A program made the translations under genes and the position numbers. From assembly GCA_027886175.1 (NCBI GenBank), contig JAJNNQ010000040.1, positions 23,208,001 through 23,272,000 of the forward strand: DNA of 64,000 nt, written 5' to 3'. Shown piece by piece: positions 27,901 to 39,900 of the stretch (positions within the stretch are counted from its first letter, which is position 1; every line of letters starts with the position of its first letter). Source of the stretch: Phylloscopus collybita. Taxonomy: Eukaryota > Chordata > Aves > Passeriformes > Phylloscopidae. The notes under the pieces are model-generated. The model was given only the letters and a program-made list of their open reading frames with translations, was not told the origin of the DNA and ran no database searches.

Positions 27901-30900
27901 TGGTGGAGTGAAAAGGAGTTACCTTAAGTCTACTAGTTTTCAGTCTGAATTTGTTGACATTTCATACGCATTTGTTCTTTTGCTAACTAAGAGTTTATAT
28001 TAAGTGGTTTCCTTTCCTTTCTCTCTCTGATGTTTACCTGACAGTATTTTTTAGGAAAATCCTAATATCTCTCAGTGTAGGATTTTCGTGTAGGTTTCTT
28101 TTTAGGCAAAACAAGTAGGCTTGGTGTACTGGCCACACGTGGCACCTCACTGCCATGATTTCATTATGTTCAGTTCGAGTTAACCTTACTTAAGCATGTG
28201 CACTCATATTCCAAAAAAGTGTATTCCGTGGTGCATTCATTTATCATTTTAGCTACTGGGATATTTTGTTTGATGCATTCAGAAATGGCATTTTTCATAG
28301 CTGTGTCATTTGACTGCTCAGTTATCCTCTGTCTGGGAGAAGGATTTGGATCTGTTAGGCTATGTCTGTTTGGTGTTCAGAAAATAGTTGTTTCTTTATA
28401 GCATGTTAAACATTTCTTTCCATTTTCCCATTTGCCTACCTGATGTGAGGCGTGTGTCTTTGTATTTTCTGCAGAACAGTATTTTCCTCTTTTCCTGGCC
28501 TAGTCTTAATCTTTGGCATTAGACATTAAGTGCACTCCTTGTACTTTTGCTCTGGCCAGAATCCTTATTGAGTAGCCAGGAATCTGATTGATACTCTGTA
28601 CCCTGTAGGCCATCACACCCATTGAAAGAATGCGATGGGCAATTTTTTAGTTACCCCTTCAGCTGTACAATTATAGCCTGTTGCAATTTGTCAAAGTCCT
28701 TAGAATCCATCAGAAATCTCACAGGGAGAAAAGGGACTAGAAAAATTTGGCTGAATATAGCCAGTATAGTATTTGTCTTTGCTAAGAGATTTTGCGAAGG
28801 AAAAGGATGTATTATTTGCCAGTGCACAGAGGAAGGCTCATACTTTGGTCCTTAGTAGCCTGAAAACAAGCATTTTGGGGGCTGATTAACAAGCAAAGAC
28901 CACCTATCTCTACTGCAAGGGAATGTTAGCTGGATTTGGAAACTTCTTCATCTATCCAAGTTCAATCTACCAACCATAGGTCTGTCAGAGCTTTAGCAAT
29001 TCATGCTTCAGATTTCAGTTCATTTTGGCACATAAGTTAATGGTTCTACTTGTTTTTCAGAGTTCAGTTAGTGCTCCAAGAATAAGATCTGTGAGTTACA
29101 AAATGTATGAACTTCCTTTCATGCACAAAGAAGCGGAATTTCCATTTCAAATCCAAACTGAAATTCAGTGGAGCCTGCAGCTGGCACTTTTGTGTTAAAC
29201 AGACAAATGACAGTCAATACCAGGATAAATAATGTAGCTTGTTTCTTTTTTGTTGCTTTTTAGCAACATATTTTAACATTTATGTCTTTAATAATACTGA
29301 ATAAAAAGTAAAAAAAATACCAAGAAAAATCAGACAGCATTTTATTTTGTAGAATGCACATTACCTTTGCCTTCCAGTTCCCTAATTTTAGCAGCCCTTC
29401 CCGCATGGGGTTAGAGGAATGCAGCAGTGCTGTTTGTAAGATTGAAATAGAACAGCCTGTCTCTGTTTTGCTTTGGCTTCTGAATCCATTTTGAGTTTTG
29501 TTTTGGGTAGCTGATGATTTTTTTGCCTAACCAAAGAACAGATGCTGAATTTGGATAGCACGCCTGATATATTTACTCCAATGTATTCAAAACTTGGCAA
29601 GATCATGAAGGGACATAACTTTTATGTTATTTCATTGCTTGAGAACTTCGTGTGGTAATTAAGATTTAAGAGATTAGTTGCACATAGATGACAGGTAAAA
29701 AAATAATACTAATGCTCCTTGTTATGTTTCTTGAGCATTTCTGCCTCTCAGAAGGTATATTTTAACTTATTTAGATTTTAGATTATTCCCAGTAGTGGGA
29801 ATTGGACAAGCACCAATAACTAAGGTCTGAAGAGAGTTTATAAGCACGGAAAATTGGAAACTAGCAGATTTTGTATAGGGAAGGAGTTGTAAAAGACTAT
29901 GCAGAAACCTCCTCATTAGCATAGGGATTGAGTTGATCTTCCTTCATGTGAGAGAACCAGGCAACAGTTCACAAACATGCCATAACTAGCATCAGTTAGT
30001 ACTTCCACTTCCAGCTTTTCCTAATATTGGGCTACTCTTCTGTTCCTTTACCCCATGAAAGAAACCCTAAACCCATTTAACATTGAAGAGATATTGAAGT
30101 TACTGCTTTGTACTTTACACTTACAATAGTTACAAAACTTATGCATGAAGAAAGATGTTTGCTTGTATTTTTGGTCCATTGTGTTAGGCATTTCATATTA
30201 GCATCACAACATCTAATGTGATTTGAGCAGGAAGGAAAGAATTACAGAGGAGGAAAAAATTGATGTAGGAATCCTCCTAGAAAGCTGTTATATAGCTGGG
30301 ACAGTAATTTCCACTGTTGTTTTCTGCACATGGTGTAACTATTTCAGTGGTGAATCCGTTCTGACTTCTGTGAATTTCACTATTCATTTTATAAGCTACA
30401 GATTTTTGAATCTTCTTTTGGATTATTTTTCTGTTTGACAGTATGCCCTTGCTCAGATCACTCAAATGCCAAATGAAATTCAGCTGCAGAAAGCAAAGTT
30501 TCTTCAAATATGTGGCTCATTGTGAGGGGGTCCCAACGTTGCCAGGGCTGTGAGGGTGTAGGTCCACCTTTTCCTGAAGGGAGAATGTTTTCTTTAGAAG
30601 ATACAAAAGGCTTCTGTTTGCTACAGTAAAGTTTTAATAGAACATAAACATAGAGCAGTATAACTGTCTACAGAGAACTCAGTTCTGCTGAATGTGACAG
30701 TTGTAAATTTAAAAGATCTGAAAATAAATGAGGCCTGGCCCTTTGTGTTTTCATAGAGTGGCTTCTTTCTCCCAGCCATGTTTTCACTCCAGCAGCTCTT
30801 AGGGGTTTTGGTGCATTCTTATCGCTCTCTTCTGGATTCCTAGTGAAACTCTCCTTTTTGGTTTTTTTGGACACTTTGCTTCATATTTGAGCAATGCTTC

Positions 30901-33900
30901 CTACTTTTCAAAGATTTCCTACTTTGCTCTCCTACATTAGACTTTCTACTTGTAGCTCTCTCCACCTGGCTTTCCCCACACGCAGGGATTGAGTGTGCAG
31001 AGCAAGCTCTCATTATTCTCAGAGGTGGAATACTTTTTGCCCTCCTTTCCTGAGTATCACTTGTGATTCCAAGTTCAGTATCCAAACAAGGCTATACTGG
31101 TATCTCTTCTATCTGCTCTTTTGAATGTTTTCTAGAATAGTAATGTGTGTTTGCAGCATAAACAGTGAAGAAATAACCCAAAATTTCTATGAAGAACATT
31201 TCTTGCTTTGGTTTCAGGTGAAAAAAAAATGCCTTGAAAATAGTTGTTAATAGATAATAAATACACTGTTGTCATTTGAATGTTTCCCCTTCCATCTCCT
31301 GAGCTTCATTCCAGATGATATGCCTACTGGTTCTTCACACACAAGGAGGAATATTTTGTTTATTTCTTTTTTACTGTGTGTTACAGAAAGGTATCCATGA
31401 GTGGAACTTCTGTGCTGCTTCTATTAGGGGGGTAAGGTAAGTTGTTTCCCTTTTTTGTTTTGAAATGGAAGGAACAATTGAATGGATTTTGTATTATGCT
31501 GCTGCTGTGGACCTTGGAGTGACAGTGATATCCTATCACTGCTGTAACCTTTTGCAATCTATTCTTTATCTTAGTATCTTTTTTTCTTTTTCCTAGGCTT
31601 TATCTGTATTTGTCATCCTGCAACTTTCTTCTTTCCTTTTAGTGTAATTAAAAAGAAAAGGTCCAGAAAACTTACATTTTTAAATAGTGGTTGCTCTGTT
31701 CTAATAATAACTGTTCCATACACAGAGTTGTTGCTATGTCTGCAGGACGTTTTTGCACAGATGGATGATTCTTTTTCCTTCCAAAAAGTAGCTTAAAACA
31801 CCAAACTATCAATACGCACGAAAATGCAATCCTGTGGGATTCAGCTTATTTTAGGCAAAACTTGCAATGATATGCTTAGTTCAGTCTGGTTTTGACTACA
31901 GTGTGTTTTTGTGTGCTTCTAAAAAAAAAGGAGAGGGAAAGAAAGAATTTATTTCTTTATTTTACTGTCATTTTGGTTTTTCCTTCCCCTTGTTAAATCA
32001 TGCTGTGGTTAGTACTGTTTCTAGTGTAACCTCCTGCTTTGGTTATTTAAACTGAATTATCATTAAATTTTTCAATTGATTTTCCAATCTGTTCATCTGA
32101 ACAGATGTCCAAAACAACTCAGATGACTTTACAGTGAGCCAAGAGTCACTGTGAATTCTTAGAGAACTCTCTGGCTCCCTCCAAGAGGAGCTGCAGGGGG
32201 AAATATTTATCTTATGCAGGCATGAAGCTGAATAAGGGGTTTTTTTTTCTGCTTCTTTTAAATAGATGCAAGTTTCTGATCACTTAATTTTTCAGCATTT
32301 TGCAGGTTTTTTTCTTAGTTTTATGAAGGCAAGTATTGTTTGGAGTGGGCGAGCCTGCAGAACTAGGCCTGCTTCTAATCTATTTTTGTATCAAGAATAT
32401 TTTTGGCTACTTTGAGGCTCCTAGACTTAAAGCAGTCTAGGAAGGGGCAGTTCCCAGCTTTATAAGGATTCTCAGCCCTTCTAGACTAGCAAGAGTCAGC
32501 TTTAGAAATGCAGACTTAATTTACAAGGCAGGTCTTTGTACATGACCTTGGAGGCTTTTATGACGAAGACCTTTATAAATATTTGTGGCACTCCATAAGG
32601 AGACAGCAGGTCTGAAGAGACACCTAGCTTTGAAATGGCTCACGTTTTTGGTAAATACTTCACAGCAGCGACAGAGGGTCACTTCTTCTGCATGCTGTGT
32701 AACAGCCAGTGTGATCAGCATTTTGTTTCACAAGTAATAGGGTTCAGCTCTCAAGAACTGCAAAGCCACTTGGAAAGTATGTAGAATTCTCTGAGCAGAA
32801 CAGTGTTAAATCACACTCTGTATGCAGGAAATCATAGCAATTGGCTTTAGCACAAGAAACTCATCGATTAGCGATTTCTGTGCCAATGTAAATACCTCTG
32901 CTTTTGCCATATGCCTTCTTGACCTCTTAAATACAAGTGTTTCTTATTGAATCGTGCTGTTATTCTTTAAAGGATGTATCAGAGCTTTTTGTACATGGCT
33001 GTTTCCCCAAGGCATTTTGCATCTTAGGTTATCAAGCAAAGTTCCTACTGTTCTGCAAAGCTGACAGCATATGAGCAGGAAGATAAGAAATTTATTTCTC
33101 CAATTGAAAAATAAAGACTAAAGTAGCGGACTGAAGTTTGCTAGACTACAAGTTGGCTTTTGCTCACTGTTCAGGAGAAGTCCTAGATTATGAAATACCC
33201 CCTACTTGTGTTGTTTCTGTGGAAGAGTGCCTCCAGAAAAGAGGTCTGCATCCAGTTTCTTTCATAGCTCAAGAACTTAGACAATCTTGAGACAAGGATA
33301 TTTGTCTTCCATCCCAAGTTCTTGGAACTTTGAATCTCATCCGGCTACTTAATTACAACGAGAGGTGCTGTACTGCTGGACTTGGAGAAAACACACCGAA
33401 GTTCCACGCAGCTCCTTTTCTGTGATTCCTCCCAGTGTTCACCTGTTTAATCTGCTGCTTCATCTGGAAGTACTAGCAATCTGTACTTACAGCATTTGCT
33501 GTATTTCTTATCAATTAAGGGGAGTTCTGGATGTGCATGAGCTGGGCACAAGGCCATGCTTCCTTGTTTGTTTTTGGAGTTTGGTGAATTTGCTGTTGCA
33601 GATGTCAGTGGGTACTATGTCTGCTTGGGCACTGTCAGAGTGAGGCACTTCCTGAGCAAATTATTCTATGTCTTTTTATAACTTGGGTGATTTTTAGTCT
33701 TTCTTTTTTTGCTTAGCACTTTTTTTTTTTTTTTTTTTTCATATAAGCAATGTAAACCCTCACTTAAAGGGTCTTAAATATTTATGAATTTCCCTGGCCT
33801 CTGTGTACACTCCACATTCTTCCCCTTTTATTCACTGCTGTGTTTGTCAGTGGTTTCTGGGCATGTCAGGTTTCAGCTGACAATTTAGTCAGTAAAATGT

Positions 33901-36900
33901 TTCAATGCACACGGAAGTTGAATGAGTAATTCTGTTAGTATCAGTTGCTCTGTAGCTAGAGAGTTTACTTATATGCCAGAAAAGCTTGAATTAAAAGTTA
34001 GTTTATAAGCTCAGGACAGCGACTGTCTTCCTAAATGTGTGCACTACTTAGCATTTATGAATTTTCCTAATGTAGAAACAAATGAGTCACCACACCCAGA
34101 GACAAATACTCTTATAATGAAGCTCGCTCTTTTCATAAGTAGCTTTATGAAAGGCAGACCCCCCAGCTTGTCTAAAGAGTAATTTGCTTATCAAAACTTA
34201 CAGGGTTTTACAATAGAGCAATTGTAAAGGAGAACAAGGATCAGACAATCTTAAACACCTATTAAGGCTCAAAATCCCATTTTGTGATACTTACAAAAAA
34301 ATCCCTGTTACATTAATGAAATCATCAATCCTTTGGCACAACATAATACATAATTCTACTTTATTGTGCTACAAATTAAGTAATAACATGATGGCTGTCT
34401 TGATCCATCTACAATAGATTGATTTCACTAGGACTGTGGATTTTGTCCAGTATATTAATAAGCTTAATAAAGAGACTTAATTTGTCTTGGTTTCTCAAAT
34501 ACTGCATTATTATCCCTGTTAACACCCCTAGCCATTTCCCTCCTCCCTTTTCCAATACAGTGAGAATCAATTATACTTCATCAGCTTGACAGCTGGCACT
34601 CAATATGTAACAAAGTTACAGAAAGACCTATTTCAAATAATATTTAATATTTTCTATAAGGAGCAGAGTAATGACATGGATAAAACAGTTCTGGTGAATG
34701 AATATCTTTGCATGAACTACCACCTACTTGGGGTGAAAAACTGACAACTGTACAAGAGTTTGCACCTCTTCTGTTTTTCCATTGAGACATTTATGCATCC
34801 ATAGGAAAATGGATCTTTATCATTACTCTGTAGTTATAGTAGCTCAAGGAAGAGGTAAGCAGGAAAGGGTAATAAAATAATTCACCTCATATTTAGATGC
34901 TGACTTAATTTAAAAAATATTTTTCCAATTTGCTTTCAAGGTACCAATTAACAGGGAACTGAGTAGAAAATTTTGTGTTCAAGATTGAGCTGTGGCTGAT
35001 GTGTAAAACACAAAGAACTCATTACTTCAGTTCAAAGTCCAACTTTCTAATATGATCCTGAAAGGATGTTTCATTCTGGTTGCAGGAGTGAAAATTAAGG
35101 GCCTTACCTAAATGTACTGAAGACAAAAATGTCACAGGTCAATGGAAACATTCCTATAAATTTCTTTGCTCCTACTTTCTTGAGCAATGGGTGGACAAGT
35201 GGGGCAAGCTGAATGGTAGCAAACATCAGAATGTGAACTGTGGAGGATACAAGAGAGTGATTTTACCGTAAGGAAAAACTATGGATTCTCAGATTTATTC
35301 TGGTGTTTTCCCATGTTAAATGGGTTGATCTGTACCCCTTGGTTGTGAATCTGGTTTGACAAAGCTGGTAGAAGTCTAAATGCATCTTTCCAATAACTTT
35401 CTTGGCCGTTCTTTCAGCATTTCCAAGTTTGAAGAACGATGCTGTTTCTTGTACGTGCTGCACAACTCAGATGACTTTCAAATATATTTCTGCACAGAGC
35501 TTCATTGTAGAAGGTAGGTCACTGCTGTTATTTCAGAAAAAGCCATGGCCTGTGATGGGATAGATGGTGTCTGCATGCACAACAGGGATTGACTGTCTCA
35601 GAACTATGGTGAAAGTTGATCTGAGCATCCTCAGTGATCAGCATCTTTTGTGTGTACCTTAATACAGTGGAGATCTGATGTATGAAGGATCAAAGAACAA
35701 GCTCAGGCAAACATAAAAAACAAAAGCAATTATAAATCTGGGGGGTTTTTTTACACACCTTTCTGGGATTAGTTTTGTAATTCTTACCATGTTACGCCTT
35801 ACTAAAAGTGTGTGCCCCCAATTCAACAAAACATCCTAAACTTTAGAAGGATTTACTGAAGTGGGTCAAGATTTCTGTGAAACTGTAAATACATTTTTAT
35901 TTATAATTAAAAACAAACACACTTGATTTTCTTTACATTAGCATATGTTTACATAAGTGAGATTGTGCCTGTGTCCCTGCAGAAAGTTTGGGAAAAGTTT
36001 GTTGCAAAAAATTAGGGGTGTCTCAGTTTCTCTAAGTGTTTCTGCTCCATAAGCTTCAGGCTGTGGTGTTGAACTGATGCTGGAAGCATTCCCAAAGGAA
36101 ATATCAGATTTTTTGTGCTAAAATGGCTGCAAATTTGCCTAAAATCGCTGCAGTACTCTCTATTAATGACTGGATCCACCTCACAGCCTAATCTCTAGCT
36201 TGTTCTTTCATCCATTCCAGTAAATACAGGTTCTTTAACCATGTTCATTCCCCTTCACATCTGAGCTCTTCTTAAGAGATGGTGTGACATGGTTTTTGTA
36301 CTCGCCTTCTTTTAAAAGGGTAGAAGTCATCTATAATAGTATTTTTTAAATGAAAGGTTATGAAATAGACATCCTTTTCATTCAAGAAAAAACTTGAAGC
36401 TAGAATTCCTACATTACAAAACCTCTTCCAAATGTAGCAAGACTTCCTGGCACTTCTCATGATGCTTCAGTGCTTTCAATGGAGATAAAGAAATCGTTGT
36501 ATAGGATGAGAATTTCAACTAAGCTGTAGATTTTGAAATACTAATTCCATTAATAATATCACATATCATGGAATTTTTTTTGTACATGTAAAAGAAGTAG
36601 AAAAACTTCAAGTTTTGATGGCTAAATCACCATGTAAATAAAATTTATCTTCTGACAAGCAAACTTATACACTGAATTTGTACTTACTGTATAAATTACA
36701 CTTATATATACATTGTTATTACATAACGTGTAGTTATATAAAATAATAATTACTGTACTTTAATTCTCTCTTGGTCCCTTCATTACTTTGTTCCTGTACT
36801 GTCTCAAGTTACTGGCTCAAGCGTGTGTTTGCTTTTTTCCTCTCCTTTTTTCCCTTTTCTTGGTACAGATTTTTTGACATGGTGAACAGTATCACTGAAG

Positions 36901-39900
36901 AAATGGGGAAGACTACAGAGGAAGGGGAATGTGATGGAGACTCTCTAGAGGTATTTGTACTTTTTTTTTCTCCCAACCTAAAAAATTATGGGCTTCTAGT
37001 CTACCACTTCACTGAAGTAAATTGTTCATTCCTTTTCCAGGGATTAGTGAAATTAATTAGTAAAGTTGCTGTTTATGCTGTGTTCTCACCTGGAGTTTTA
37101 TCTGAACACACATGAAGTTGGAGAGGGAGTATCAGGCTATTGGGTGCAATGCAGCACTTAAGGTGTTCAAGCTTTCTTTGAGGTGGCAGGGAGTGGGATA
37201 GAATACCTAAGCCCCTGTCCTATCACATGAAAATCTGGTGTCCTGAAGCTCTAGAGACATCCATAACTAACTGAGAGAGTCAATGCTGTGTAATGAATAC
37301 AGACAGCCCTCTGTCCCACTTTTGATGTTAGCATTTTGTAACACATTTATAGCACATTTTATAACATTCTCTCTCTGAAACCAGAGATCAGACAAAGGGA
37401 CGCCACTGGGGTGACTTGTGGCAGAGAAAAAGAGAACCTTAGGGTGCCTGTTTGTTTATTTTAGAAAAAAAAAAAAAAAAAAAAAAGAAGAAAAGCAGTG
37501 GATGACTTGATTACAGCGGATAAATATTTTTACAGGGAAAAATAGCAACGTGCTAATGGTCTCATGGTCTCATTAATCTGTTGAATAAAAATGTAATTCA
37601 GTAATGACAACAGAAAAAAAAATTAATTAGGAATCATGACTACCATGAGAATAATTAATTGTTGAAACAAAAGAAGTAGCGGATTCTTTTTTTTATTATT
37701 ATTAAAAAGATAGCCATCTTTATATGGAAGAAAATAAAAAAAATAATTTAACTAGGCCTAAGCTACTGGGTTTAGGACAGGAGCGAGCTTGTGAAATTCT
37801 GTGTCTGTGTTACACAAGAGGACAGATCGGTAATCGCTCTAACATATGTTTTTGGGCTGGCCTTAAACTCTGAAGTTCAAACGCAGCTGAGCCCACGCTC
37901 AGTGCAGCGCCGTGCTGAGTAACCTCCATGGGCACAGTGTGCTGGCGGGGCTGGCCGTGCCGGAAGGGAGGCAGTGCTGGCTCTGGAGGCGGCGGGGAGC
38001 CGGGGGAGCCCCCGGCGGGAATGGAGCGCGTCCTGCCCCGCTCCCCTCACCCCGGCAGGAGCCGGGCCCGCGGCAGCGCGCACGGCCAGCGCCCTCTGCC
38101 GCCCGCCGCCTGCACTGCAGCTGCTGGGGCTGCGCCTGAGCTCAGGCACGGCAGGCACACAGCGGCACGGCCCGGGAAACGCGCTCCCCTGGGAGGGCTG
38201 CTTCCGAAGCCCTGGGGAAACAGAGGTGTGTCTGCACGGTATCCCAGCTGTCATCCAACGTCTTGGTTCTTTCTCTTTATTTTTTTTTCTTTTTTTTTTC
38301 TTTTTTTTTTTTTTTTTGGGGGGGGGTGTGTGTGTGTGTGTGTGGTTTTTTGTTGGTTTTTTTTTTCCCTGTTTTTTGGTGGGTTGTTTTGTTTTGGTTT
38401 TTTTGTTTGTTTGTTTTGTTTTTTGGGGTTTTTTTGTGGGGTTTTTTTGTGGGGTTTTTCTGGTTTTGTTTTTGTTTTGTTTGTTTTGGTTTTTTGTGTG
38501 GGTTTTTTTTTTTGTTTTTTTTGGTTTTTTGGGGGGGGGGCTTGTTTGTTTGTTTTTTGGGTTTGGTGTATTTTTTTTTTCGTTTGCCCTCTGTGTTCCT
38601 CTGCAGAAAGCTCCTAGCATCTTAGAGGCCCTTCGTTGTGATCACAGGGTCAGAGGGGATAAATGTTACCCTTCTGTTCGGCTTCATGTTGTTGTTGTTG
38701 TTGTTGTTGTCGTTGGCTTTGCAGTATGATTATGAGTATGATGAGAATGGCGAGCGAGTCGTTCTGGGAAAAGGAACGTACGGCATTGTGTATGCAGGAC
38801 GAGACCTCAGCAATCAAGTCAGAATTGCTATTAAAGAAATCCCAGAGAGAGACAGCAGGTATAGTAACTCTGGCTAGTTCCAAATTTTGTGCATTATGTG
38901 ATTTCATCACTAATGGGGTCAATGAATTTGCTGATCAAGGAGTGCCTCTTCTACAAAGCTGCCCTTAAATTACCTGTCTGTGGTATATAGTGGTGTTCCC
39001 TGTCTGTGTAACTAGATGTTTCCAAGTCGTGGAGTAGATTGTGATCACAACTGATAATTTAGAACTTTGCTGGATTTGGTACTAGTGTTTTTTCATTGAA
39101 CAAAACAGAACCAAAGCAGAAAAACACTGAAGTGCAGAATATCACTCAAATACCTGGCAATGAGCCCTATCTGCTTAGACCTACTCAGGCATGTCCATAT
39201 AAAAGACCTATTGAAATTCATGATTTGTGCAGTCCTTTAAAATTCTGGGCCTGAATTCTTGATAAAGACATTTTTCTTTCTTGTTTTTGCATCATTCATT
39301 TTGAAGCCACTTGGCATTAGAATAAATCATGTGGAATAATCTCTTTGTTAATTACTTTTTTTATGCAGAGTGTCTCTATGTGTGTGTAACCCTCTCTGCC
39401 ATGTAAGGACCAGGCAATTAATATCGTTAGTGTCTCTGTATATGAAGACTTCCAGTATATGCTGTTTTGTATACATAGATTTCCACAAATATTGTGATAA
39501 AAGAGATATGAAATCTAAAGAGTTTTCAAGTGAAACTGACTGTATTAAACTGTCAAATTCAGCTCAGTTTCCTTTGTCATGGTTCTGCCTTGTAGGCTTC
39601 CCTTTGGTTATTCTGTTCTGACTTGGTTTTTTCCTTTGACGTTTAAAAATGAACACTTCTAAATCTTTTGGAATTCATTTATGGATAGGCTGTTCAAATG
39701 GATATGTGGTCTAACAATTTGCCATTCTCATAATATTTTAAAGGTACTAGAACTTAGATTATGGAGAGGGGGATCTTTCCATCCTCTATATTGTTATTAC
39801 ATATTGAACTTCAATATATGTTATAACTTCCCAGAAAGTATGGCCTTATTACATAAAAAACCACTGTTGACTCAAAATAATTGCAAGTTTTGTGTACGTT

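Larger units (their letters stand above)
26269..31386 (+). other. MAP3K5: Intron after exon W8
   Basis: Phase-0 intron of 5.1 kb. It contains a minus-strand CR1 end at about 27121-27215 and a possible older CR1-like stretch near 27695-27800. The remainder is AT-rich with no gene. Confidence 0.65.
36951..38724 (+). other. MAP3K5: Intron after exon W11, unusual composition
   Basis: Phase-0 intron between the acidic linker exon and the first kinase exon. In order it holds an A22 run (37465-37486), AT-rich DNA, a CpG-rich block (37882-38240), a nearly pure T/G tract (38262-38590) and a GTT repeat (38688-38714). Base composition changes abruptly twice within 1 kb. Separate entries describe the parts. 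Confidence 0.8.

Noticed and set aside
36771..37115. Long open frame crossing exon W11 into the intron as an alternative C-terminus
   Set aside because: Only 36869-36950 matches ASK1. The flanks are intronic and the frame simply lacks stops by chance.
37877..38620. A 247-codon open frame on the minus strand and 229-251 codon frames on the plus strand
   Set aside because: They result from the CpG-rich block plus the T/G-only tract: the readings are Lys/Thr/Pro or Phe/Gly/Val low complexity, with no domain.
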